Positions 1 through 8,260 of a DNA stretch of 64,000 bases are shown in pieces. The stretch comes from an uncultured Bacteroidales bacterium. GTDB lineage: Bacteria; Bacteroidota; Bacteroidia; Bacteroidales; UBA932. The notes under the pieces are model-generated. The model saw only the letters and a program-made list of their open reading frames with translations. It ran no database searches and was not told the origin of the DNA. The stretch's first letter is position 1. Each line of letters opens with the position of its first letter. The stretch spans positions 62,001-126,000 of the forward strand of contig CALVDL010000004.1 in assembly GCA_944326305.1 (NCBI GenBank). The letters run 5' to 3'. Both the position numbers and the translations under genes were made by a program.

Positions 1-98
1 GAAAAAACCCCGCCCACCGATCTCGGCTGGGCGGTGCCGGTGCCCGGAACAAGGGCGGCGGACACAAGCAGCAGTATATAGACATACAGGTATTTCAT
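1..98 (-). CDS. Start of an exported protein (partial, runs off window)
   Basis: Only the first 32 codons lie in the window; the rest is off the left edge. The translation begins MKYLYVYILLLVSAALVPG and continues GTGTAQPRS, a typical Sec signal peptide with a hydrophobic core and a likely signal peptidase I site at A-Q-P. The ATG lies six bases after the stop of the upstream GNAT gene on the same strand, so the two are probably cotranscribed. Nothing in the visible part identifies the mature protein. It is likely periplasmic, outer-membrane or secreted. Confidence 0.6.
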   Translation of the reverse strand, partial: MKYLYVYILLLVSAALVPGTGTAQPRSVGGVF

Positions 99-104
99 TC
101 GCCC

Positions 105-677
105 TCACACGTCTTTCTGCATGTGCTTCATCTGGTGCCCGAAGAAATCCTTCATTCCTGCCACGGTGAATCCCAGACGCAGGTAAAGGGCTTCCGCCTT
201 GGGCTTGTCGATGTCGACTATCAGACCCACTTTCCTGAACCCGAGCCTTCTGGCCCTGTCGAATGCGGCTTCGAAGAGCTTGGACCCGATACCGCGTGAC
301 CGCATCTGCGGGTCAACCCCTATGGAATCGAGGTAGAACTCCCCTGCCTCAGTCTCCTTTACGGTGGAAAAATCGTTCGGAGACTCTGTAAAGGCCGACA
401 GGTCTTCTATTATAGGCTTTTTGAGCTCCTCATAAAAGGCCCCGTCATATCCGTTGACCGCCCCGCAGACCCTGTCTCCGTCGACTGCCACAATCGTGTT
501 CCTGTAGCTGTACAATGTATTATCCGCCTCTACGTATCCCGTAATGCGTTCATGCAGGTTCTCCTCCGTCATCGACGGGTCCATGGCAAGAAACTCTTCC
601 ACGGGCCATGCCGACATGATTAGCCACGCTACTGCACTCGCATCCCCTTTTCTGCAGTCTCTTACTGTAATTTCCAT
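105..677 (-). CDS. GNAT-family N-acetyltransferase
   Basis: A 190-residue protein of the GCN5-related acetyltransferase superfamily, which moves an acetyl group from acetyl-CoA to an amine. The acetyl-CoA pyrophosphate-binding motif A is clear around residues 122-135 (IGVDPQMRSRGIGSKLFEAA, the R-x-x-G-x-G pattern). It is followed by the expected motif B region (KAEALYLRLGFTVAGM) near residues 158-175. A central stretch (about residues 75-110) is longer than in the smallest GNATs. The substrate cannot be told from sequence. The gene starts 15 bases after pyruvate kinase on the same strand and is probably in its operon. There is no signal peptide, so it is cytoplasmic. Confidence 0.85.
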   Translation of the reverse strand: MEITVRDCRKGDASAVAWLIMSAWPVEEFLAMDPSMTEENLHERITGYVEADNTLYSYRNTIVAVDGDRVCGAVNGYDGAFYEELKKPIIEDLSAFTESPNDFSTVKETEAGEFYLDSIGVDPQMRSRGIGSKLFEAAFDRARRLGFRKVGLIVDIDKPKAEALYLRLGFTVAGMKDFFGHQMKHMQKDV

Positions 678-692
678 ATAAATGTCTTTAAA

Positions 693-2096
693 TCAGATAT
701 ATTTGAACTCCATGTAGGTAGCTCCAAGCTCATCGTTGAAGCTGCCTCCGATAAACCCTACAAGGTCTCCCTCCTCCAGCATGCCGTCCTCGCGGAGAAG
801 GGCGACGGCGTTGCGGACGAAGTCCTCCTTGCTTTTCTGCACATCGAATTTGTACGGGTAAACATCGTACGAGAGGGCCAGTTCCCTCATGGTGAAATCG
901 TTGTAGCACATGGCGTAGATGGGCACCTTCGGCCTGAACTCAGCCAAATAGCGTCCTGTGCGCCCGGTCCATGTGTCGAATATTATGGCCTTGACAGGCA
1001 GGTCCTGCGTTGCCTCCACGAGGTTCTTTGCCAGGACGGCCGCGATAGGTTTCTTCACCATGTCAAGGTTCAGCTCCAGAGAAATGCCCAGCGACTTCTC
1101 TGTCTCCCTTGAAATCTTGGTCATGGTGCGGACTGCCTCCACAGGGTATTTTCCGCTTGCCGTCTCGCCGCTGAGCATGATGGCATCGGTGCTCTCGAAG
1201 ATGGCGTTGGCCACATCCGTCACCTCCGCCCTTGTCGGACGCGGGTTTTCTATCATGCTGTGGAGCATCTGCGTGGCTATAATCACCGGTTTTTTCCTCG
1301 AACGGCAGGTCTGTATCATCTGCTTCTGGATGACCGGTATCCTCTCCGCAGGTATCTCCACGCCGAGGTCCCCCCTCGCCACCATTACACCGTAGCAGTA
1401 GGAGAGGATGTCGTACAGGTTGTCTATGCCCTGCTGGTTCTCAATTTTGGATATTATCTTGATATGGCTGTTCCTGCTGTCCAGGATCTCCTGTATCTCG
1501 AGAATGTCGTCCTTGCTCCTGACGAATGAATGTGCGATGAAATCGATGTCTGCATCTATCGCCCAGTTGACGAATTTCCTGTCTTTCTCCGAAAGGGCCG
1601 GCAGGGAAATGTGCACGTTCGGCACATTGACGCTTTTCTTGCCCTTGATCACCCCGCTGTTCTGCACTTCGCACAGCAGCTTGTCATTCTCCTTGCCTGT
1701 TACGAACAGGTCCACGGCCCCGTCGTCGATAAGCACATGGGCCCCCACCGGCACATCCTTCACGAACTCCGCGCATGTAGTGTAAATGACCTTCGGTGTG
1801 CAGAGCCTGTCAGGCCCGTTGTGGATTTCTATCCAGTCCCCTTCCTTGACGACGAAGCCCACCGAGGACTCCATGGCCGTAAGGCGGATTTCAGGACCTT
1901 TGGTATCTATGAGGATGCCTATCTTGTCGGAGACGGCGCGTACATTGTCGACAATCTTCTGCGCCCCCTCTATACTTGCATGCGCGGAATTAATGCGGAC
2001 GACATTCATCCCGTTCTGGTAAAGCTTGCGGATGAAATATGTATCGCAGTTGATGTCTGAGATAGTACAGATAATCTTGGTTTTCTTGGCAATCAT
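693..2096 (-). CDS. pyk: Pyruvate kinase
   Basis: A 467-residue pyruvate kinase that converts phosphoenolpyruvate and ADP to pyruvate and ATP, the last step of glycolysis. The barrel has the DTKGPEIR block at 64-71 and the active-site signature IKIISKIENQQGI with catalytic Lys217 and metal-binding Glu219. It also has GDLGVEIP near 242-249 and the MLHSMIENPRPTRAEVTDVA block. The C-terminal allosteric domain is present but slightly short, giving a length near the usual 470-480. The first substrate-binding block reads RINSAH rather than the common NFSHG. It leads a minus-strand cluster with a GNAT gene and an exported protein. No perfect two-box promoter was found in the 197-base spacer to rarA. 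Confidence 0.96.
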   Translation of the reverse strand: MIAKKTKIICTISDINCDTYFIRKLYQNGMNVVRINSAHASIEGAQKIVDNVRAVSDKIGILIDTKGPEIRLTAMESSVGFVVKEGDWIEIHNGPDRLCTPKVIYTTCAEFVKDVPVGAHVLIDDGAVDLFVTGKENDKLLCEVQNSGVIKGKKSVNVPNVHISLPALSEKDRKFVNWAIDADIDFIAHSFVRSKDDILEIQEILDSRNSHIKIISKIENQQGIDNLYDILSYCYGVMVARGDLGVEIPAERIPVIQKQMIQTCRSRKKPVIIATQMLHSMIENPRPTRAEVTDVANAIFESTDAIMLSGETASGKYPVEAVRTMTKISRETEKSLGISLELNLDMVKKPIAAVLAKNLVEATQDLPVKAIIFDTWTGRTGRYLAEFRPKVPIYAMCYNDFTMRELALSYDVYPYKFDVQKSKEDFVRNAVALLREDGMLEEGDLVGFIGGSFNDELGATYMEFKYI

Positions 2097-2293
2097 CTTT
2101 TTTTCGTTTATCGACCCGCGAATTTAGTAAAAATATTGTATTTTCGCTTCTTCAAAGTCATCCCGATTGCCGCGTCCTTCCTCTCTTTCGTCGTGCAATA
2201 TGCAGGATTTTCGGGCAAAATTTTATATAACAAAAAAGTTAATAATAGAAACATTATTGTTGTAATAATTAATATTCAATCAATTAATATAAT

Positions 2294-3604
2294 ATGGAAT
2301 TAGACGGGACAATAGGCCGGAGCCGGATGCTCCCTCCCCTTCCGGAAAGGATGAGGCCGCATGATCTGGACGGTTATGTGGGTCAGAAGCACCTGGTCGG
2401 GCCGGGCGGGGTGATCAGGAACATGATTGAAAACGGCAACCTTTCATCCTTCATCCTCTGGGGGCCTCCGGGGGTCGGCAAGACCACCCTGGCGAGGATA
2501 GTCTCGAAAAGTATGAACAGGGAATTCTTCACCCTTTCGGCAGTCAGTGCAGGGGTGAAGGAGGTGCGCGAAGTGATAGAGAAGGCCCGGGGAGGCTCGA
2601 TATTCTCTCAGGCAGCGGCACCTGTCCTTTTCATAGACGAGATCCACCGTTTCAGCAAGTCCCAGCAGGACGCTCTGCTCGGAGCGGTGGAGGACGGTAC
2701 GGTGATCCTTATCGGAGCGACTACGGAGAACCCGTCCTTCGAGGTCAACACCCCGCTCCTGTCCCGCTGCCAGGTGTTCGTGCTGAAAAGCCTGGAGACA
2801 GCCGATCTCCAGGACCTGCTCGACAGGGCGCTCAAGACTGACGTGCTTCTCAAGGACATGAATATAAAGGTGGAGGAGACCGAAGCCCTGTTCCGTTACA
2901 GCGGAGGCGACGCAAGGAAACTGCTGAACATTCTTGAAATAGTGACTGGGGCCTTCGCCGGGGCGAAACAGATCACGATAGACAACGCCTCTGTGACTTC
3001 CTGCATCCAGGAGAATATCGCCCTATATGACAAGGGCGGTGAAATGCACTACGATATCATATCTGCCTTTATCAAGAGCGTCAGGGGCTCAGACCCAAAT
3101 GCGGCCGTCTATTATCTGGGCAGGATGCTTGTCGGGGGCGAAGACCCGCTGTTCATAGCCCGCAGGCTGTGCATACTGGCGGCGGAGGACATAGGGCTTG
3201 CAAACCCCAATGCCATGCTGCTTGCCAACTCATGCTTCCAGATTGTCCACAATATCGGCATGCCGGAGGCACGTATCCCTCTGTCCGAGACTACAATTTA
3301 TCTCGCTTGCTCCCAGAAGAGCAATTCGGCCTATATGGCAATAAACCAGGCTATGGAAGCCGCCTCCCGGACCCAGACATCGCAGGTCCCCCTGTATCTG
3401 AGGAACGCCCCGACAAAACTGATGGAAGACCTCGGTTATGCTGACGGATACAAATATGCCCATGACTATCCGGGGCATTTCGCTGATCTGGAGTTCCTTC
3501 CTCCGGATCTTGCCGGCACGAAGTTCTATGAGCCTGCAGACAACAGGAAAGAGGCCGAGATGCGATCCAGGCTCTCGTCCCTGTGGAAAAAATACGGATA
3601 TTGA
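2294..3604 (+). CDS. rarA: Replication-associated recombination protein A (RarA/MgsA AAA+ ATPase)
   Basis: A 436-residue AAA+ ATPase of the RarA/MgsA/WRNIP1 family, which acts on stalled replication forks and single-stranded DNA gaps. Walker A is GPPGVGKT at 57-64 and Walker B is VLFIDEIHR at 111-119. The sensor region carries the family hallmark [19 protein letters not shown]. The C-terminal part (about 250-436) matches the MgsA tetramerisation domain, with the block around [23 protein letters not shown] residues near 375-395. It is transcribed divergently from pyruvate kinase across an AT-rich spacer. It converges on tamL with only 10 bases between stop codons. Confidence 0.95.
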   Translation: MELDGTIGRSRMLPPLPERMRPHDLDGYVGQKHLVGPGGVIRNMIENGNLSSFILWGPPGVGKTTLARIVSKSMNREFFTLSAVSAGVKEVREVIEKARGGSIFSQAAAPVLFIDEIHRFSKSQQDALLGAVEDGTVILIGATTENPSFEVNTPLLSRCQVFVLKSLETADLQDLLDRALKTDVLLKDMNIKVEETEALFRYSGGDARKLLNILEIVTGAFAGAKQITIDNASVTSCIQENIALYDKGGEMHYDIISAFIKSVRGSDPNAAVYYLGRMLVGGEDPLFIARRLCILAAEDIGLANPNAMLLANSCFQIVHNIGMPEARIPLSETTIYLACSQKSNSAYMAINQAMEAASRTQTSQVPLYLRNAPTKLMEDLGYADGYKYAHDYPGHFADLEFLPPDLAGTKFYEPADNRKEAEMRSRLSSLWKKYGY

Positions 3605-3614
3605 CAGTGTGGCG

Positions 3615-5798
3615 TCAGAACGGGTATCCTACACCGAAATGTACTGCATACCCGTCTCTCCGCAGCCAGTCCCGCGGCCCGACCCATGATGTGCCACGTG
3701 CGGGGTCATGCAGTTTCATTCCCATATCTATCCTCAGCAGGAGGAAATTCAGGTCGAGACGCAGCCCCACGCCCCAGTTCATGGCTATACCTTTCCTGAA
3801 ATTGTCCCATGTCAGCAGAGAAAGCCGGCTGTCTTCCGTGCCGGTGCTCCTGAGCGACCAGACGTTGCCGGCGTCGACGAAAACAGCCCCGTCGAATTTC
3901 CATCCGAGATGGAACCTGTATTCGATATTGGCCTCAAGTTTCATGTCGCCGGTCTGGTTGGGGATGATGAACGTGCTGTCCATCGGAGATATGCCGGGGC
4001 CTACCGTCCTCGCCTGCCACCCTCTGAGGCTGTTTGCCCCTCCAGAATAGAAATGCTTCTCGAACGGGAGGGCGTTGGAGTTCCCGTAGGCCTTTCCAGC
4101 CCCTGCGAGGAACCTTGTGGCGAGGGCCTGTCCGTTGTTTTTGCCGAAACGCCAGGTCTTGCCCACCTGGAACTCGGCGCGTACGTATTGCGAAAACGGG
4201 GTGTTCCAGATCATTCCGGAACCGTTGTCGTCTTTAGCCATCAGAGGCTTGAAGGCGCTCAGCAGGTTCCCCGCTATATCGAACTGGAACCTCGTGTAGA
4301 AGAATGTAGTCTTGGGCACTACCTCGGCATTCGTCGTATAGTAGAGGTTTCCTCCGAGCCCCAGGTCGAAGTGGTTCTGGTATGCGTTCCTCATGAACGG
4401 GTCGGACTCGAGGTTCTTGAAAAAGGCGGAATTAAGGTTGAAGAGCCTTACTATATTGAGCTGCAGCGGGTAGAACTGGTAGTAGGTCCTTGGGCCGATC
4501 GTCCCGTTGAAAAGGAGTGATGTCGAGATTATGTTCCTGGTGTATTCCGGCCTGTTCTGGTAGTTGTAGGAGACGTTTATTTCAGTCCTCGGGATTGCCC
4601 CTTTGAACAGGCGGTACGGGAGAAAGAGGAATTTCGGGAAACTTATTCCGGCCGACACTCCGAACTCTGTGGACCGGACATCATCGTTCAGCCTGAACTG
4701 GAAATTCCCCATGAAGCTCAGGTTGAGCCACTCCCCTCCTCTGAAAATATTCTTGTGGTAGTATGAGAGCTGGGGCGATATCCCCAGCAGGCCGGTCGAA
4801 TTGGTGGAGCCCTCGAGATTGAACTTCAACCCCTGGAGCTTTGACTGTGTGAGGTTGATGTTACAGTCAACGATGTTCGTGTCAGTCTGGTTCATCTCGA
4901 CATTCACGCTGCTGAACACATTCAGGGAGGAAAGCCTCGAGTATGTGCGGCTGACATTCCTTTCACTGTAAAGGCTGCCTGGGATGATGGTGTTAAGGCT
5001 CGTCAGGATGTTCTCCTTGAACTTAAGGCTTTTGGGATGGGATATGGTCACGTCCCCGATATAGAATTTGCGCAGCGGCCGTCCTTCTTTCGGGGTCTCG
5101 TTCCTCGTGTAGTTCCTGATGCTCATTTCCAGGACTGCCGAATCCGGGGTTGCAAGCGTATCCGCCTCGAAAAAATAGTAGTTTTTCGAAAAACCGTAGA
5201 ACCCCATGTCCCTCAGGTACTTGCTGGACCGGTCACTCTCCGCCTCCAGGGCAGCCTCTGAAAGCCATGTTCCCGGCTTTATCGTAACCGAAGCCGTATC
5301 CTTCATGAACTCCTCCCTGATCTCCCCTTCCGGAATCACGAAATCTATTCTTTTTATAGGTATCCTGTCGCCGAGGGTAATTAAATAGTTTACCTTTACC
5401 CTCCTTTTCTTGACTTCAATCTCGCTTTTCACGTCTGAGTGGTAGTAGCCGAGATGCTCGAGATGGTTGTCGATGTTCTCTATGGAGCTCTCCACCATGT
5501 CCGGGTCATACACCACCGGGGCGACTCCGATTTTCTTGACGAAGCGGTCCCAGCCTTTGCCGTTGCCGTTCGACCAGTTGTAAAGGTTCAGGAACGGGTT
5601 CCATCCGAAGAATGTGGAGTTCGGCTTCTGCTTGATATAGGGTTCGATGCTCCTGGAGTTGAATTTCCGGTCATTGGTCACCTCTACAGAATTCTTCTGG
5701 AGCCTGTATTCGCCGTCCTGCAGAACGCGCGTGGTGCTGCACGAAACCAAGGTAACGGCAGCCGCGAACATATATATCTGGCGTAGCAATTTTCCCAT
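3615..5798 (-). CDS. tamL: TamL-type outer-membrane assembly lipoprotein (BamA/TamA superfamily)
   Basis: A 727-residue Omp85-superfamily protein. It starts with a lipoprotein signal: hydrophobic segment, then VTLVSC with Cys20 as the probable lipidated residue. This distinguishes the Bacteroidota TamL variant from non-lipidated TamA. Residues about 30-330 form POTRA-like repeats. The C-terminal half is a surface-antigen (D15) barrel, with an RGW motif (NSLRGWQARTVGPG) in the loop 6 position and a closing strand ending in aromatic GVGYPF. Family knowledge places it in the outer membrane, helping assemble other beta-barrel proteins. No tamB gene lies beside it here. A two-box promoter sits just upstream. 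Confidence 0.85.
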   Translation of the reverse strand: MGKLLRQIYMFAAAVTLVSCSTTRVLQDGEYRLQKNSVEVTNDRKFNSRSIEPYIKQKPNSTFFGWNPFLNLYNWSNGNGKGWDRFVKKIGVAPVVYDPDMVESSIENIDNHLEHLGYYHSDVKSEIEVKKRRVKVNYLITLGDRIPIKRIDFVIPEGEIREEFMKDTASVTIKPGTWLSEAALEAESDRSSKYLRDMGFYGFSKNYYFFEADTLATPDSAVLEMSIRNYTRNETPKEGRPLRKFYIGDVTISHPKSLKFKENILTSLNTIIPGSLYSERNVSRTYSRLSSLNVFSSVNVEMNQTDTNIVDCNINLTQSKLQGLKFNLEGSTNSTGLLGISPQLSYYHKNIFRGGEWLNLSFMGNFQFRLNDDVRSTEFGVSAGISFPKFLFLPYRLFKGAIPRTEINVSYNYQNRPEYTRNIISTSLLFNGTIGPRTYYQFYPLQLNIVRLFNLNSAFFKNLESDPFMRNAYQNHFDLGLGGNLYYTTNAEVVPKTTFFYTRFQFDIAGNLLSAFKPLMAKDDNGSGMIWNTPFSQYVRAEFQVGKTWRFGKNNGQALATRFLAGAGKAYGNSNALPFEKHFYSGGANSLRGWQARTVGPGISPMDSTFIIPNQTGDMKLEANIEYRFHLGWKFDGAVFVDAGNVWSLRSTGTEDSRLSLLTWDNFRKGIAMNWGVGLRLDLNFLLLRIDMGMKLHDPARGTSWVGPRDWLRRDGYAVHFGVGYPF

Positions 5799-5817
5799 TC
5801 AGGACAGGCATATCCTG

Positions 5818-5847
5818 CAAATTTATCTCAATTAAGTCATATTTCAA
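5818..5847 (-). promoter_or_regulatory. Bacteroidota-type promoter of tamL
   Basis: On the minus strand the -7 box is TAAATTTG (5818-5825) and the -33 box is TTG (5845-5847), with a 19-base spacer. Both match the sigma-ABfr consensus. The start of transcription would lie about 15 bases before the tamL ATG. Confidence 0.55.
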
Positions 5848-5888
5848 TATTTTTTGGACCAAATATTAGAAACTATGGATATTAGTAA

Positions 5889-5896
5889 TATATTTG
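5889..5896 (+). promoter_or_regulatory. Candidate -7 box for the arginine decarboxylase gene
   Basis: TATATTTG matches the TAnnTTTG -7 consensus. No TTG is present 19-21 bases upstream, so only half of the promoter signature is visible. The predicted leader to the ATG at 5971 is about 70 bases. Confidence 0.35.
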
Positions 5897-5970
5897 CACC
5901 GCGATTCAGGCAATCCGGCACGGTCGGATGCTCCGTTTTTGTTTAATGTAATTAAATTACTTCAGTACTG

Positions 5971-7365
5971 ATGAAGAACAAGTACATTGATTTGATTGAC
6001 CAGACATTCGAATTCCCGCAGGATGAATTCAGGGTCGAAGACGGTGAGCTCTATTTCCATGACATCAACATGATGGACATAATCAACCAGTATGGCACTC
6101 CTCTCAAAATAACTTATCTTCCGAAGATCTCGTCGCAGATACAGCGGGCCAAGAGGATGTTCAATGTAGCCATGGCCAAGGCCGACTACAAGGGCAGGTA
6201 CCACTACTGCTACTGCACCAAGAGCTCCCACTTTGAGTTCATTCTCAGGGAGGCGCTCAAGAACGACATCCATATCGAGACCTCGTCGGCCTTCGACCTG
6301 AACCTGATAGAGGCGCTTGAGGCAGAAGGCGCCGTGAACAAGGAGCTGTACATAGTATGCAACGGCTTCAAGAAGCCGGCTTATGTCGAGAATATCGCCA
6401 ATTTCGCCAATTCCGGGTGGCACAACATCATACCCGTCCTCGACAACATGAATGAATACAAGGATCTCGACGCCCTCATAAAGGTCCCGACGAACCTCGG
6501 CATACGCATCGCCTCGGAGGAGGAACCTAATTTCGAGTTCTACACCTCGCGGCTCGGGATACGCTACAGCGACATCCTCCCGTTCTATGAAAACCTCATA
6601 AGCAAGAGCGACAAGTTCCGCCTGAAGATGCTGCATTTCTTCATCAATACGGGTATCCGCGACACGGCATACTACTGGAACGAGCTTGCGAAATGCGTCA
6701 GCGTGTACTGCGACCTGAAGATGATATGCCCGGAGCTGGACTCCCTGAATATCGGAGGCGGCTTCCCTATCAAGAATTCACTTGCGATGGATTTCGACTA
6801 CGAGTATATGGCAGAGGAGATCATTTCGCAGATAAAGACCATGTGCAACTCGCGCGGAGTGGCAGAGCCGAACATCTTCACGGAGTTCGGAAGCTTCACT
6901 GTCGGGGAGTCCGGGGCGACGATATTCCAGATTCTCGACATCAAGCAGCAGAACGACCGCGAGCGCTGGTACATGATAGACAATTCCTTCATGACCACCC
7001 TGCCTGACACATGGGGTATCAAGCAGCGCTTCATACTTCTCCCTATCAATAAATGGAACGAGAAATACCAGAGGGTCTTCCTCGGCGGACTCACCTGTGA
7101 CAGCCAGGATTATTACAACGCGGACTCACACGCCAACGCCATCTTCCTCCCTATAATGGAGGAGCGCGAAGACCCGCTCTATATCGGGTTTTTCCACACC
7201 GGGGCGTACCAGGAGTCCATTTCCGGCTACGGCGGCATCCAGCACTGCCTGCAGCCTGCGCCTAAGCATATCATCATCGACAAGGACGAGAACGGGGACT
7301 ACAGTACGAAGCTTTTCAGCAAGGAGCAGACATACAAGTCCATGCTCAAGATCCTGGGCTATTGA
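5971..7365 (+). CDS. speA: Biosynthetic arginine decarboxylase (PLP, alanine-racemase fold)
   Basis: A 464-residue fold-type III PLP decarboxylase that makes agmatine from arginine for polyamine synthesis. It belongs to the shorter Bacteroidota/Flavobacteria arginine decarboxylase group rather than the 630-residue E. coli SpeA type. The PLP lysine is in YHYCYCTKSSHFEF (about residues 77-90). The glycine-rich phosphate-binding segment is NIGGGFPI. The C-terminal active site shows GGLTCDSQDYY (the C-D-S-x-D motif) and GFFHTGAYQ. Substrate choice among arginine, ornithine and diaminopimelate decarboxylases is inferred from family resemblance. It is divergent from tamL and followed 57 bases later by an RNA methyltransferase. 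Confidence 0.82.
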   Translation: MKNKYIDLIDQTFEFPQDEFRVEDGELYFHDINMMDIINQYGTPLKITYLPKISSQIQRAKRMFNVAMAKADYKGRYHYCYCTKSSHFEFILREALKNDIHIETSSAFDLNLIEALEAEGAVNKELYIVCNGFKKPAYVENIANFANSGWHNIIPVLDNMNEYKDLDALIKVPTNLGIRIASEEEPNFEFYTSRLGIRYSDILPFYENLISKSDKFRLKMLHFFINTGIRDTAYYWNELAKCVSVYCDLKMICPELDSLNIGGGFPIKNSLAMDFDYEYMAEEIISQIKTMCNSRGVAEPNIFTEFGSFTVGESGATIFQILDIKQQNDRERWYMIDNSFMTTLPDTWGIKQRFILLPINKWNEKYQRVFLGGLTCDSQDYYNADSHANAIFLPIMEEREDPLYIGFFHTGAYQESISGYGGIQHCLQPAPKHIIIDKDENGDYSTKLFSKEQTYKSMLKILGY

Positions 7366-7422
7366 TTTCCCGGAGAGGATATTCTGATCCGGGCAAGTTG
7401 CAGACCAGACACACGAATACAC

Positions 7423-8250
7423 ATGCCAGGAATATCGAACAACGAAATCAAACGCATCAGGTCCCTTTCGGTCAAGAAGTTCAGGGACCAGGAGGGGCTG
7501 TTCACCGTGGAAGGGGAAAAGATGGTTTCAGAAGCCATGGAATCGGCTTTCCACATAGAGGCAATATACAGGACAGAGGAAATCGGGCAGGAGGCGATGT
7601 CACGCATCTCCGCCCTGTCATCCCCCTCCCCTGTGCTGGCTGTGGTCAGAAAGCCCGAGGGGCTGACGCTCGGGGACAGGGGGCAGATACTGTCCGCCCT
7701 TGTCCCGGCGGCGAAGGGAAAGTCTGTGCATGAAGTGTTCCCGGAAAGAGGACATACTGAAAGGCACAGTGGCCTTTTCCTTGCCCTTGACACTATCCGT
7801 GACCCGGGAAACCTCGGCACCATCCTCCGTATTGCAGACTGGTTCGGCATAGATGCAGTGTTCGCGTCCCCGGAAACTGTGGACATATTCAATCCCAAAG
7901 TCGTCCAGGCGACAATGGGCGCCATATTCCGGGTGCGCTTCCACTACGCTGGCATCGCGGACCTTGCGCATGCGGCCATTGACTGTGGCGGACATGTCTA
8001 CGGGACATTCCTGGACGGTGGCGACATCTACGGGAAGCAACTTGACTGCGGGGCGGACTCCCCTTCGGTCATTGTCATAGGAAACGAGTCCAACGGCATA
8101 TCGCCGGAAGTCGCCGCAGCCGTGTCCGACCGTCTTTTCATACCTCCCTATCCTGCCGGAGAACCCGGTTCGGAGTCGCTGAATGCAGCCATTGCCACAG
8201 CCGTAACGGTGGCGGAATTCCGCAGAAGGGGCATGGAGATAAACCGATAA
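7423..8250 (+). CDS. SpoU/TrmH-family RNA 2'-O-methyltransferase
   Basis: A 275-residue SPOUT methyltransferase, probably acting on a ribose 2'-OH of 23S rRNA or tRNA. The N-terminal substrate-binding domain begins with the family pattern SLSVKKFRDQEGLFTVEGEK. The knotted catalytic domain has motif 1 LDTIRDPGNLGTILRIADWF with the conserved Asn and Arg. Motif 2 is VIGNESNGIS and motif 3 is the region around IPPYPAGEPGSESLNAAIAT. In motif 3 the usual SLNVSVA reads SLNAAIA, a mild variation. It is followed after ten bases by the 994-residue PPDK-N protein, suggesting cotranscription. The exact target base is unknown. Confidence 0.87.
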   Translation: MPGISNNEIKRIRSLSVKKFRDQEGLFTVEGEKMVSEAMESAFHIEAIYRTEEIGQEAMSRISALSSPSPVLAVVRKPEGLTLGDRGQILSALVPAAKGKSVHEVFPERGHTERHSGLFLALDTIRDPGNLGTILRIADWFGIDAVFASPETVDIFNPKVVQATMGAIFRVRFHYAGIADLAHAAIDCGGHVYGTFLDGGDIYGKQLDCGADSPSVIVIGNESNGISPEVAAAVSDRLFIPPYPAGEPGSESLNAAIATAVTVAEFRRRGMEINR

Positions 8251-8260
8251 TAACCGCATC